The translations under genes and the position numbers were made by a program. Shown one piece after another: positions 52,664 through 62,745 of a stretch of DNA of 64,000 bases. This DNA is from CAYVBJ01 sp964517005. GTDB taxonomy: Bacteria; Bacteroidota; Rhodothermia; Balneolales; Balneolaceae. Within the stretch, counting starts at the first letter, position 1. Every line of letters starts with the position of its first letter. Below the pieces are notes generated by a model, which saw only the letters and a list, made by a program, of their open reading frames with translations, did not search any database and had not been told where the DNA came from. Where the stretch lies: assembly GCA_964517005.1 (NCBI GenBank), contig CAZFAJ010000002.1, positions 21,239-85,238 of the forward strand, written 5' to 3'.

Positions 52664-55312
52664 ATGGCTACTAAGACAAAGACAAAAACAAAAAACGTTT
52701 ATACATTTGGAAATGGAACTGCTGAAGGCGACCGGTCCATGAAAGAACTTTTGGGTGGAAAAGGGGCGAATCTCGCTGAAATGTCGTCTATCGGCCTCCC
52801 GGTACCTGCGGGTTTTACGATCTCCTCGGATGCCTGTCACTACTATACAACCCATAATTCCAACTGGCCGGAAGGTTTGCGGAAGGAAGTGAAAGATGGA
52901 ATCGATTTTATTGGAAAAATTATGGACACCCGATTCGGAGATGCTGAACATCCTCTTCTCGTATCTGTCAGATCAGGTGCTGCAGTTTCTATGCCGGGTA
53001 TGATGGATACCGTTCTCAATCTCGGACTGAATGACCATACGGTTGAAGCACTTGCTGACCACACAAAAAATCCACGGTTTGCATATGACAGTTACAGGCG
53101 GTTTATAGATATGTTTGGATGTGTTGTAATGGGTATTGAGCATGAAAAATTTGAAGAGGCTATTGAATCGCTTAAATCAAAAAAAGGTGTTGAACTGGAT
53201 ACAGAGCTATCCCTGGAAGACCTGAAAGAACTGGTTGACCGGTATAAAGCTGTTTACAGAAAATCTACCGGGTTTATGTTTCCCAATGATCCATATGAAC
53301 AGCTTGAAAATGCTGTCAATGCAGTTTTCGAATCATGGGACAGTGACCGTGCTGTTAAGTATCGCCGGATTAATCATATTACGGGAATCAGGGGAACTGC
53401 AGTAAATGTGCAGGCTATGGTATACGGTAATATGGGTGATGATTGTGCAACAGGGGTATGTTTTACGCGCAATCCGTCGACCGGGGAAAACAAACTTTTT
53501 GGAGAGTTTTTAGTTAATGCTCAAGGTGAAGATGTTGTGGCCGGTATCCGAACACCACAGGACATAAGTGAATTGAGAAAGATAATGCCGGGTTTACACG
53601 ATGAGCTTGAAAAAACCGGGCGTAAACTGGAAGCACACTACGGAAATATGCAAGATATCGAGTTTACCATTCAAAAAGGCAAGCTTTATATCTTACAGAC
53701 AAGAAACGGTAAACGAACGGGTCCTGCTGCTATTAAAATTGCCAATGATATGGTTGATGAAGGGTTGATTGAGAAAAAAACAGCAGTTAAAAATCTTGTT
53801 GAACCTCGTCATCTCGATCAGTTACTGCATCCCCAGATTGATTTCGACGCTGTAAATGAAAAAGAGATACTGGGCAACGGGTTGCCCGCTTCGCCCGGCG
53901 CTGCTGTCGGCAGAGTGGTTTTTAGCTCGGAGGCAGCTGAAGAAGCGGAAAATAACGGCGATCCGGTAATACTTGTAAGAATTGAGACCAGTCCTGAGGA
54001 TGTTGGCGGGATGTCTGCCGCGGAAGGAATATTAACCTCCAGGGGCGGAATGACAAGTCACGCGGCGGTGGTTGCCCGCGGCTGGGGTAAACCCTGTGTT
54101 GCCGGCTGCAGTGATATTATCATTAATTATGAAAATGAATCTTTTACCAATGGCAAAGTTACTGTGAAGGTTGGCGACTGGATTTCTATTGATGGCGCGA
54201 GAGGCACAGTAATAGAAGGGGAAAAAGATGTTGTGAAACCGGAACAGGGAGATAACTACTATCGCTTTATGAAATGGGTGGATGAATTTCGCGATATGAA
54301 TGTGCGAACAAATGCTGATACTCCGGAAGATGCTTTTCGTGCCAGAGAATTTGGGGCAGAAGGAATCGGACTTTGCAGAACAGAGCACATGTTTTTCGGT
54401 GAAGAGAGAATACGTGCCATCCGGAAGATGATCATTTCTGAAAATGTGGAAGACCGCAAAGAGGCATTGAATACGTTGCTTCCCTTTCAGAAAAAGGATT
54501 TCATCGAGATCTTTGAAGCCATGAAAGGATTGCCGGTTACCGTGAGATTACTCGACCCGCCACTTCATGAGTTCCTTCCTGATGAGAAAGAAGAGGCTGA
54601 ACGGGTAGCAGGTGAGCTGGGTATAAAACCGGCTGTTTTCATACAGATGATCCGTTCTCTGCGTGAGTTTAATCCAATGCTTGGACATCGCGGCTGCAGA
54701 CTGGGTATTACATATCCGGAAATTACTGAAATGCAGACAAGAGCGATTCTTGAGGCGGCTATTGAACTGAAGGAAAAGAATATTGAAGTAATTCCTGAAA
54801 TCATGATACCGTTAATCGGAACTTCTCAGGAATTCCGGAGCCAGAAATATGTGATCGACAAAACTGCAGACCATGTTTTTAATGATATGGGAGATAGTGT
54901 GGATTACAGGGTCGGAACCATGATTGAGATTCCGAGAGCAGCACTTGTAGCAGCTGATATTGCAAAAGATGCTGAATTCTTTTCATTCGGCACTAATGAC
55001 CTCACTCAAATGACATTTGGATACAGCCGCGATGATGCCGGGAAGTTTCTCGCCGAATACCTGAAAGAGGGTATCCTGGAAGAAGATCCCTTCCAGGTTA
55101 TTGATACTGAGGGTGTTGGCCAGCTTATTGAAATGGCGACAAAAAATGGCCGTAAAGTAAAATCAGAATTAAAAGTAGGTATCTGTGGTGAACATGGAGG
55201 AGAACCCAAAAGTGTTACATTCTGCTATAAGCAGGGATTGGATTATGTCTCCTGTTCACCGTTTCGGGTTCCGGTGGCTCGATTGGCCGCTGCCCAGGCC
55301 TCTATTGAGTAG
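52664..55312 (+). CDS. ppdK: Pyruvate, phosphate dikinase
   Basis: Interconverts pyruvate, ATP and phosphate with phosphoenolpyruvate, AMP and pyrophosphate. The 882 residues (ATG 52664; GTG at 52655 is less likely) carry the N-terminal nucleotide-binding domain (MKELLGGKGANLAEMSSIGL), the phospho-His domain GGMTSHAAVVARGWGKPC and the PEP-binding barrel with CGEHGGEPKSVTFCYKQG, whose Cys is catalytic. Length is normal. It is preceded by 221 bp of AT-rich leader and followed by a terminator, so it is monocistronic. Confidence 0.97.
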   Translation: MATKTKTKTKNVYTFGNGTAEGDRSMKELLGGKGANLAEMSSIGLPVPAGFTISSDACHYYTTHNSNWPEGLRKEVKDGIDFIGKIMDTRFGDAEHPLLVSVRSGAAVSMPGMMDTVLNLGLNDHTVEALADHTKNPRFAYDSYRRFIDMFGCVVMGIEHEKFEEAIESLKSKKGVELDTELSLEDLKELVDRYKAVYRKSTGFMFPNDPYEQLENAVNAVFESWDSDRAVKYRRINHITGIRGTAVNVQAMVYGNMGDDCATGVCFTRNPSTGENKLFGEFLVNAQGEDVVAGIRTPQDISELRKIMPGLHDELEKTGRKLEAHYGNMQDIEFTIQKGKLYILQTRNGKRTGPAAIKIANDMVDEGLIEKKTAVKNLVEPRHLDQLLHPQIDFDAVNEKEILGNGLPASPGAAVGRVVFSSEAAEEAENNGDPVILVRIETSPEDVGGMSAAEGILTSRGGMTSHAAVVARGWGKPCVAGCSDIIINYENESFTNGKVTVKVGDWISIDGARGTVIEGEKDVVKPEQGDNYYRFMKWVDEFRDMNVRTNADTPEDAFRAREFGAEGIGLCRTEHMFFGEERIRAIRKMIISENVEDRKEALNTLLPFQKKDFIEIFEAMKGLPVTVRLLDPPLHEFLPDEKEEAERVAGELGIKPAVFIQMIRSLREFNPMLGHRGCRLGITYPEITEMQTRAILEAAIELKEKNIEVIPEIMIPLIGTSQEFRSQKYVIDKTADHVFNDMGDSVDYRVGTMIEIPRAALVAADIAKDAEFFSFGTNDLTQMTFGYSRDDAGKFLAEYLKEGILEEDPFQVIDTEGVGQLIEMATKNGRKVKSELKVGICGEHGGEPKSVTFCYKQGLDYVSCSPFRVPVARLAAAQASIE

Positions 55313-55346
55313 CATGTGATTCTTACCTCTGTCTGATGGGTATATA

Positions 55347-55382
55347 CCGCAACGTGTGAGTTAATTCCGCGTTGCGGTTTTT
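55347..55382 (+). terminator. Rho-independent terminator after ppdK
   Basis: CCGCAACG (55347-55354) pairs with CGTTGCGG (55370-55377), followed by TTTTT. It starts 35 bp after the ppdK stop. Confidence 0.85.
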
Positions 55383-55461
55383 CAAATTCTTTTCGGAATT
55401 AAATACCGGATTTAATATGTTTTGATTCTATTAAAACTACAAATAAATAAAATTAGACTAC

Positions 55462-55959
55462 ATGTACTTTTGGGCTACATACATACACATAATTTTTGCC
55501 ATGTTATGGATTGGCGGAATGTTGTTTACTGCAATGATTCTTGTTCCGGCAAGCCGGCGCCCGCTGTTTGACGGCAAGCGCGGTGAGTTTTTTCGAATTG
55601 TTGGTAACCTGTTTAGCAAAAGCAGCTGGATGATCTTTGTGATTATGATCATTACCGGCATATTGGCGCTGCTTGGTAAAGGTTTTTCAGCCGAACAGCT
55701 AACGAATATTGAATTCTGGCGCACTGCCTATGGAAAAATATTGATGAGCAAACTCAATATTTTTGTGTATGTACTTCTGATCAGCGCCATTCACGATTTT
55801 TGGCTTGGCCCTAAAGCTGTACGTTTGATGGATGAGATGCCCGGCGACAAAAAAACTGAACGTTATAGAAAAATTTCAAGCTGGGTTGGACGAATTAACC
55901 TTATTCTGGGTCTGATCATTGTGTATTACGCATCCTCTCTTGTAAGAGGATTATCGTAA
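55462..55959 (+). CDS. CopD/DUF4149-like four-span membrane protein
   Basis: 165 residues with four membrane segments. The pattern (ATYIHIIFAMLWIGGMLFTA, LVPASRRPLF, then GKILMSKLNIFVYVLLISAIHDFWLGP and a final hydrophobic span) matches small CopD-domain or HemJ/DUF4149-like proteins. His9 and His110 could bind haem or metal. Its role is unknown. It sits between ppdK and convergent pepP with its own start. Confidence 0.68.
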   Translation: MYFWATYIHIIFAMLWIGGMLFTAMILVPASRRPLFDGKRGEFFRIVGNLFSKSSWMIFVIMIITGILALLGKGFSAEQLTNIEFWRTAYGKILMSKLNIFVYVLLISAIHDFWLGPKAVRLMDEMPGDKKTERYRKISSWVGRINLILGLIIVYYASSLVRGLS

Positions 55960-56103
55960 GAGGCTGTCCAAAAAGATCTAATTGTTTTATATCCATTTAC
56001 AATTAAACTAAAAAATTTAACTTGATCTGAGGCCATCTTTACTTTTTGGTAATACCGGTCCACAAATTTTTCAGTCCGGCCTTTGGCCCGGCAGCCGATA
56101 AAT

Positions 56104-57459
56104 TCAACTGCCAATCGTCTGTTCTATCTCCTTAATTTCTTTGGGTACATCGGTCATGTTTTCATAACCGTCATCCGTAACAATGAGATTATCTTCTATC
56201 CGGATTCCGCCGAAATCTAAGAAAGATTCAAGTTTATCCCTGTTCAGAAATTTCTTTTTTGTTTCGTCTTCAAGTGCCGGTTTCAGGAGAGCCGGTATAA
56301 AATAGAGGCCGGGCTCTACGGTTATTACCATTCCGGGTAACAGCTCACGGCGCACTCTCAAAAACTTTATACCGGGACGATCAATCCTGTCAACCCCTTT
56401 TGGATATCCACCCACATCATGCGTATCAAGGCCAAGAAAATGACCAAGCCCATGAGGGAAAAAAAGCGCAAATATATTGTTCTCCATTAAATCGTCGATG
56501 GATCCTTTAAGAATACCCAGCTCTTTTAGTCCGCCTGTGATTATTTTTGCGGCAGCCATATGTAGATCTTCCATTCTTACGCCCGGTTTCGTCTCTTTAA
56601 TCACATTTTTCTGTGCATTGAGTACAATCTTATAGATTGCAGCCTGATCTCCTGTAAATCTTCCGTTTACAGGATAGGTTCTCGTAAAATCAGACGCATA
56701 TCCGTTCAGCTCATATCCGGCATCGATTAAGTATAACTCACCATCCCGTGCCTGGCGATTATTTTTGACATAGTGAAGAATAGCTGAGTTGGGTCCGCTT
56801 GCATGTATTCCTGTATATGCCTCTTGCATTAATCCGAGCCTGATCTGATGATAGTCAAACACAGCTTTTAATTCATACTCGAACATTCCCGGCCTGATTG
56901 CGCTCATTACTTCACGGTGTGCGATATTATTGATACGCGATGCTTCACGAAGCTGGTTTAATTCCCAATCTGTTTTTATGCAGCGGCAAAATGTAATAGC
57001 ATCAGAAAGTGCCTCTGTATCCGATTTAAAATCTCTGTCAAGATCCTCAAGAAATTCAGCCTGTTCTTCATCCAAACAGTAGATCACTCCCGGGTTAATA
57101 TCATGCAATACTTTCAGAACATCATTTTCATAATGCAGGTGATCGGGCCTGTATAGTTCTTTGATTTCATCATTATCCCTGATCCGGCCATGCCATACAG
57201 CAAATTGCTTGCTTCGTTTAGGAGCAAAAAGATGATATTCATGTTTATTCAAATCCAGAATCAGCTGGTAGTCAGGTTCATTTATACCTGTCAGGTATAA
57301 AAAGTTACTCTCTTGTCTGAATGGAAACTCATAATCTGTTTCAAATCTGTACATAATTTCAGCGCCACTGAGATAGATGACAGCATTTTGATGATCTTCA
57401 AAAAGTGAAAACAGCTTATCGCGATGAAGTTTAGCAGGCATATCAGTAATATCTTTCAT
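56104..57459 (-). CDS. pepP: Xaa-Pro aminopeptidase (aminopeptidase P)
   Basis: M24B dimetal peptidase removing N-terminal residues before proline. From ATG 57459 the protein has 451 residues; an ATG at 57552 is possible but adds a non-family N-terminus. The AMP_N domain (about 5-130, FRQESNFLYLTGINEPD) is followed by the pita-bread fold. Its metal ligands are in YLIDAGYELNGYASDFTRTY, FFPHGLGHFLGLDTHD, GMVITVEPGLYF and FGGIRIEDN. All five ligand motifs appear present. It is divergent from the histidine kinase gene. Confidence 0.94.
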   Translation of the reverse strand: MKDITDMPAKLHRDKLFSLFEDHQNAVIYLSGAEIMYRFETDYEFPFRQESNFLYLTGINEPDYQLILDLNKHEYHLFAPKRSKQFAVWHGRIRDNDEIKELYRPDHLHYENDVLKVLHDINPGVIYCLDEEQAEFLEDLDRDFKSDTEALSDAITFCRCIKTDWELNQLREASRINNIAHREVMSAIRPGMFEYELKAVFDYHQIRLGLMQEAYTGIHASGPNSAILHYVKNNRQARDGELYLIDAGYELNGYASDFTRTYPVNGRFTGDQAAIYKIVLNAQKNVIKETKPGVRMEDLHMAAAKIITGGLKELGILKGSIDDLMENNIFALFFPHGLGHFLGLDTHDVGGYPKGVDRIDRPGIKFLRVRRELLPGMVITVEPGLYFIPALLKPALEDETKKKFLNRDKLESFLDFGGIRIEDNLIVTDDGYENMTDVPKEIKEIEQTIGS

Positions 57460-57671
57460 GTATTCAGGTTTAGTTTGCAAGATAATCAGGATAATATATA
57501 AAGCATAAGATAAGCAGGAAATTGAATTGCAACAATTTGGACTCAGTTTCATCTTGTATTTAAGATTTAAATGAAAACCCTCATTCTGAATAAGTGTTAA
57601 AAGTTATTCTGTTAATTTAATATCTTCACGGGTTTAAAATTAAATTCATTCGCTTAGGTAATAAGATTAAT

Positions 57672-59858
57672 ATGGTTTTTATCAGATTTGTAAACTTCAA
57701 TTTTCTTCTTTGTCTGCTGATTTTCCTCGCAAATGACGTGAACCTTTCTTTAGCATCAGTTGGTAATTCTGTCAGCTATGAATTCATCCAGACAGACGGA
57801 AACCTTCAATTGAAGGTCGATCAGCTTAATAAGGAGACCGGAAAGTTAATTTCTGCTGGTAATTTGGATGCCGCACTAAATAAAATAGAAGAAGCACGTT
57901 TTTTACTTATATCCGGTAAGTACACTGAGGGTGAAGCAAAAACAGAAGCACATTTTGGAAATCTGCTTCTTGCAAAGGGCAGATATGATACAGCTGCTGT
58001 AGTTTTAGAAAAATCCTACCGTAAGTATAAGGATACAGAATCTTCGCTAAGCCTGGGTAACATGCTTGCAACTGCGTATCGGCATAATACGGAGTTACAA
58101 AAGGCGATGAGTTTGTATTCAGAACTTTTAGAGAGGGCGGAAACGGAAAATGATTTGAAATTTCAATCTGCTATCCGGCAGAATTTGGCAGTCATCTATG
58201 AAAATTTAGGAGATCGTTCAGAGGCATTAGAACAGTATTTGTTAAGCCTTGAAATTACTGAAAGCCGATCAGATACCGCTACAAAAGCCATTCTGCTTAA
58301 TAATGTAGCTGATCTTTATAACCAGATGGAAAATTATAATGAGGCTGAATTGTATTTTCAACAAGCGCTCGAAATTGCTAAAATTCTCGACTCACCAAAA
58401 ATACTCAGAAATATTTATGTCAATTATGGAGTGCATAAACGTGCTTTAAAAGAGTATGATAAAGCCTTGGAGTTCTATGATCTTGCACTGGAATATGCAG
58501 CTATTCTTGGTGATGAGTATACGCCGGTACAAACACTATTTAATAAAGGAAATATTTACCTGGATAATGGAATGCTTGTGGAAGCAAATCTGGCGTTTAC
58601 GAAATCATTGGATAAAAGCCGTGAATTGAATATCGCTGCCGGAGAAATTTACAACTACATTGGCCTGGGAGATATTGAAGTGAAGCTGGAAAGGTATCCG
58701 GAGGCTATAGACTATTTTGAAAGTGCATTGGATCGCGTGAAAATAATGGGTTCCAAGAGTCTTGAAAGTCCGCTTTTAGAACGTTTATCCGAAGCTTACG
58801 AAGCGTCCGGCAATTACAAATCGGCGTATGGATATTCGAAGTCGTATCATACACTTTCGGACAGTTTATCAGAGTTGGAAAAGGACAAAGAGCTGGCACG
58901 GTTCGAAACACTTTTGGGGCTAAAAAGTGAACAGGAGCAAAATAACTTACTTCAAGAGAAAATATCTGCGCAAAATCTTGCGATGATTATTGGTGCAATA
59001 TCGATATTGCTACTTTTAATAGCTGCATTTGCCCTTTACCGCATGTATAACAGGCAAAGAGAATATATAAGCGGTTTGAAAGAGAAAAATGATGAGCTGA
59101 ATAATCTCTACACACGCCTGGAAGAACAGAGGAACGAACTGGCAAGTGTAAATGAAACCAAAGACAAGCTTTTTTCGGTGCTTGCTCATGATTTACGAAG
59201 CCCGATTGCCAAGCTCTATTCTCTTCTTTTGATTATTCGGGAAGAGGCCGCAGAAGAGATAAATCTTGAAGAATCTCTGAATCAGCTTGAATTGCAGTTA
59301 AATTCGGGTATTTATACTCTTGAAAATTATCTCAATTGGGCTCAAAGCCAGATGGAAGGAATCTCTCCAAATATGAATGTCGTAGATGTTCACGAACAGA
59401 CGGAAAAAGTTTTTGAGTCACTCCAGAGCACTGCAGATGCAAAAAGCATTCAATTCAAAAATGAAATCAAAAAAGAGACGCATGTAACGGCAGACCCAAA
59501 TTTGATGGATATTATATTAAGAAACCTGATTACAAATGGAATTAAATTCAGTCATCCCGACAGTTGTATAAACTGCGGTGCCGAAAAAATTGACGACAAA
59601 ATCAGGCTTTCTGTATCGGATACAGGAGTTGGTATTCCGGAGCAAGTTCAGGATAAGTTATTTAAAGCTTTTAACGGTACACAAGAGGGCACGGCCAGGG
59701 AGTCGGGTACCGGACTCGGACTCGCGATTTGTAAAGAGTTTACAGAGCTTCAGAATGGTAATATCTGGTTTGAAAGTATTCAGGGAAAAGGAACCAAATT
59801 TTACGTGGAATTGCAGGAAGCTTCAGAGAAACGGGCAGTTGAATCGCTGGCAACCTGA
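57672..59858 (+). CDS. TPR-containing sensor histidine kinase
   Basis: 728-residue membrane kinase. A signal peptide leads into a periplasmic tetratricopeptide array (about residues 40-420, repeats such as ALEQYLLSLEITE and AIDYFESALDRVK). A membrane span (about 435-458) and a coiled-coil linker follow. The HisKA domain has phospho-His506 in LAHDLRSPIAKL. HATPase shows NLITNGIKFSHP, DTGVGIPEQVQ and GTGLGLAICKEF. There is no receiver domain and no adjacent response regulator, so the partner is unknown. The stop abuts the convergent HSDR_N gene with no spacer. Confidence 0.93.
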   Translation: MVFIRFVNFNFLLCLLIFLANDVNLSLASVGNSVSYEFIQTDGNLQLKVDQLNKETGKLISAGNLDAALNKIEEARFLLISGKYTEGEAKTEAHFGNLLLAKGRYDTAAVVLEKSYRKYKDTESSLSLGNMLATAYRHNTELQKAMSLYSELLERAETENDLKFQSAIRQNLAVIYENLGDRSEALEQYLLSLEITESRSDTATKAILLNNVADLYNQMENYNEAELYFQQALEIAKILDSPKILRNIYVNYGVHKRALKEYDKALEFYDLALEYAAILGDEYTPVQTLFNKGNIYLDNGMLVEANLAFTKSLDKSRELNIAAGEIYNYIGLGDIEVKLERYPEAIDYFESALDRVKIMGSKSLESPLLERLSEAYEASGNYKSAYGYSKSYHTLSDSLSELEKDKELARFETLLGLKSEQEQNNLLQEKISAQNLAMIIGAISILLLLIAAFALYRMYNRQREYISGLKEKNDELNNLYTRLEEQRNELASVNETKDKLFSVLAHDLRSPIAKLYSLLLIIREEAAEEINLEESLNQLELQLNSGIYTLENYLNWAQSQMEGISPNMNVVDVHEQTEKVFESLQSTADAKSIQFKNEIKKETHVTADPNLMDIILRNLITNGIKFSHPDSCINCGAEKIDDKIRLSVSDTGVGIPEQVQDKLFKAFNGTQEGTARESGTGLGLAICKEFTELQNGNIWFESIQGKGTKFYVELQEASEKRAVESLAT

Positions 59859-60797
59859 TCAGAATGGGATATTTTTTTCAAAATATCGATAAATAAAACC
59901 GGGTAAATTTTCAATAATCATTGGGTTTTCGGTGCTGAAATCAAGAGGCAATTCTTTTCTTGCATCAAGAGTAATTGTGTTATTCGAAGAGAAGATTGAT
60001 GTGTTCACTTTTTCACCTCTCGCGGCCATATCCAGATTAGTAAGACTTACACCAATATTTTGCTGTTGATGATTTAATATTGCAATCAGATAACTTGCTC
60101 CGGGCGCTGTTGCCAAAAAACTGACTGCAACCCGTGTGTCGGGGTTCATTTGAATAATCCGGTATGTATGGTTCAGATACAGTTCATTAAATTTCTGTTT
60201 GATTTCAAGAAACCTTTGAGCCCACGGTAAATCGCGGCTCCAAAAAACAGGAAGTGTTTCGGTGAGCCACTTTCTGACAACCGTACCGGATCCGCTTCCG
60301 CAAAATCCCCGTTGCTGCCAGTAGAAATAATCACTGCGAATCTCTGACAGAGAGTGTGCAGATGGCAGGGGAGAATCTTCCAGTTTTTGAAAAGAGCCCT
60401 CTTTTATTCTGAACCAAAAGTCTGTAAGCCCGTTTGTGATAAGAAGAAGCGGAGCATTGACTGATGTATTATAACGGGCTGTTTGAACAGCTGTTTGTTC
60501 TGTCAGTGGTACCGATTCAGACTTGCACTCAATCAGGATATGAGGTTTTAAGTCATCCGTAAATACTACAATATCAGCGCGGAGCGGATGCTCACTTGCA
60601 GGTATTTGAATGGCAGGTTCCGTGGCAATGCGGTGCTTCGACCAAACGGCTTCGTGCATCAGGTATTCAATTACACGCAGACGCACCCTCTCTTCAGGCC
60701 TGAGGGCGTAAGGTTTTCGTTCGATTGGATTCCATAAGTACTTTTCCCCGTCTCTGAAAACAATTTGGGGGAAATGAGATTGCGATATACTTGACAT
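59859..60797 (-). CDS. HSDR_N domain protein (orphan type I restriction R-like N-terminus)
   Basis: 312 residues. Positions 25-150 match the HSDR_N nuclease-like domain that opens type I restriction R subunits. Visible are ERVRLRVIEYLMHE, the PD-(D/E)XK-type RADIVVF and ILIECKSE, and QTARYN. No helicase, HsdM or HsdS is present, and the C-terminal half is unrecognised. Such free-standing proteins are common and conserved in Bacteroidota-type genomes, so a housekeeping role is as likely as defence. Its stop codon directly adjoins that of the kinase gene. Confidence 0.85.
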   Translation of the reverse strand: MSSISQSHFPQIVFRDGEKYLWNPIERKPYALRPEERVRLRVIEYLMHEAVWSKHRIATEPAIQIPASEHPLRADIVVFTDDLKPHILIECKSESVPLTEQTAVQTARYNTSVNAPLLLITNGLTDFWFRIKEGSFQKLEDSPLPSAHSLSEIRSDYFYWQQRGFCGSGSGTVVRKWLTETLPVFWSRDLPWAQRFLEIKQKFNELYLNHTYRIIQMNPDTRVAVSFLATAPGASYLIAILNHQQQNIGVSLTNLDMAARGEKVNTSIFSSNNTITLDARKELPLDFSTENPMIIENLPGFIYRYFEKNIPF

Positions 60798-60900
60798 GCG
60801 TTAAAGATATAGAAAAAATCATTACGACGTTAAAATATCGAGATTCGTCTATCTCTTAAAAAAGCATGTCTCAGCAAAAGATGAAAAGAAAGGAGCTAAC

Positions 60901-62733
60901 TTATCCGGCTTTTAAAGATTTCTTTTTCTTACCCGGCTTTTCGCTGTCATTATCTTTCCCACCCATGCCTTTATTAATAATTATTTGCTGTAGCATTGAA
61001 AGGACATTGTAGACAAGGTAATAGAGGCTCAGTCCCGCAGCAAAATTATTAAACACAAATAAGAGCATCAGTGGCATGATATACATAAAAGCCTTCATAT
61101 TTGGCGCTCCGGCCGGGGAAGGTCCTCCGCCCATTGAACTTCCGCCTGAAATCTTCATTTGTCCGATCATTGAAGCGGTCATCAAAAGAACAAATCCGGC
61201 GAGCTGATCGCCAAGGAATGGCAGGCTTATGGGGAGATTCAAAATATAATCAGGGGCAGAAAGGTCAGTTGCCCAGAGAAATTGTTCCTGCCGGATCAGG
61301 ATCGAGTTCTGAAAGAAAATCCACAGTGTGATCAAAATAGGGAACTGTAACAGCATTGGCAGACAGCCGCCAAGCGGATTCACTTTTGCCTTGCGGTAGA
61401 GCTTGATCGTTTCCTGCTGCTGTTTTTTGGGATTGTCTTTATATTTTTCTTGTAATTCCTTCATCTGTGGCTGCAGCTCTTTCATAGCAGCCATACTCTT
61501 AAAACTTTTCTGCGTTAAAGGGAAGAGTACAAGTTTTACCAAAAATCCGAATATAATTATCAGAATCCCATAGTTATTGATAATGGTGCTGCCAGCAGTA
61601 AAAAAGGGAATAATAATCCATTTCACCAATGGATCTGCAAAAAATCGCATCCAGGCATAACTGATCTCAACCATGTCAAAAGCGTTTTCATCAAATTCAC
61701 GCAAGTCGTAATATCTGAGTGGGCCGGAATAGAGTCGATAACTTAACACACCATCGGCCGGAATAACACTTTGAATAAATGATTCATACCGGTACTGAGT
61801 TGTGGGATCATCGGTAGGACCTGATACTTCTCCGGTTAATAAAGCAGCATTGGAGTCAGTAACGGGTTTAATAATCTGTCCAAAAAATTTAGTCCGCGTT
61901 GCTACCCAGTCAATAGTTCCCGTAATTCTGGTTTCTTCTGTACCTCCCTCACTGAGCATTAATTTTTCAAGTTCTCCGCCTGCATAAACATAAGCAGCCG
62001 TCTGTAATGCCTCTTGGGTTCTGTCTCTTTCGGTGAAATTAAGTGGCGAGTTCCAGCCAAAATCCACGCTGTTACCGGCAATGTAAGGTTCGAGACCTCT
62101 GAATTCGATATCAAGATCAATTTCGTATTTATCTGTGGTAAAAGTATAGGTATAAATTAGCTGAGAACCGTCTTCAAGTTCCAGTTTGTACTGTAAACGG
62201 TCATTTTCGCCGCCGTTTAATACAATTTCAGATTCGCCGGTTACCTGTTCAAAAACCAGGTTGTCCGTTTCAATATTATAGTTTTGATCTGATAAAAAAC
62301 CAAGTGAATAAGCGGAGCGGGTTGTGTCCCGGATCATTTGAACCGGTAGCCCATTCCAGCGGTCATATTCTTTAAGGGTATATTTTACAGGGCCGGCTCC
62401 TACATTTGAAAAAATAGCTTCGTAAAAAGGAGTATCAATGCGAACGAAGGTTGTGTCTTCTGCACTTGCTTCGCCAAAAACACCGGCGGTTTTTGTAACA
62501 GGTTCTCTTTGGGATGTGATTTGCTGCTGAAATCTGTCCTCAATATCGGATTGCTCTACGTCTTCATCTATACGATCCTCTCTGCCATTCGCTTCCGCAG
62601 ATTCAACACTGTCACGCTGGGCCTGGAGTTCTTGTTGTCTCTGTATCTCTTCCTGACTGGGCATCGTAAAATATGCCCATGCGATAGTGAGTATGAAAAT
62701 AAGAACTAATCCTGTTATCGTATTTCTATCCAA
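60901..62733 (-). CDS. yidC: Membrane protein insertase YidC
   Basis: Inserts and folds inner-membrane proteins, alone or with Sec. The 610 residues begin MDRNTITGLVLIFILTIAWA, have a large periplasmic beta-sandwich domain (about 60-340) and a 60KD_IMP core with five membrane segments. Within the core are the FKSMAAMKELQPQMKELQEK helix and NPLGGCLPMLLQFPI. The start codon is TTG at 62733; an in-frame stop (TAG) two codons upstream excludes an earlier start. A Lys-rich tail follows the last span. It lies 12 bp after rnpA. Confidence 0.96.
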   Translation of the reverse strand: MDRNTITGLVLIFILTIAWAYFTMPSQEEIQRQQELQAQRDSVESAEANGREDRIDEDVEQSDIEDRFQQQITSQREPVTKTAGVFGEASAEDTTFVRIDTPFYEAIFSNVGAGPVKYTLKEYDRWNGLPVQMIRDTTRSAYSLGFLSDQNYNIETDNLVFEQVTGESEIVLNGGENDRLQYKLELEDGSQLIYTYTFTTDKYEIDLDIEFRGLEPYIAGNSVDFGWNSPLNFTERDRTQEALQTAAYVYAGGELEKLMLSEGGTEETRITGTIDWVATRTKFFGQIIKPVTDSNAALLTGEVSGPTDDPTTQYRYESFIQSVIPADGVLSYRLYSGPLRYYDLREFDENAFDMVEISYAWMRFFADPLVKWIIIPFFTAGSTIINNYGILIIIFGFLVKLVLFPLTQKSFKSMAAMKELQPQMKELQEKYKDNPKKQQQETIKLYRKAKVNPLGGCLPMLLQFPILITLWIFFQNSILIRQEQFLWATDLSAPDYILNLPISLPFLGDQLAGFVLLMTASMIGQMKISGGSSMGGGPSPAGAPNMKAFMYIMPLMLLFVFNNFAAGLSLYYLVYNVLSMLQQIIINKGMGGKDNDSEKPGKKKKSLKAG

Positions 62734-62745
62734 GAATCTCTATTT

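Noticed and set aside
59859..60797. Type I restriction-modification system
   Set aside because: Only the HSDR_N domain is present; there is no helicase, HsdM or HsdS in the neighbourhood.
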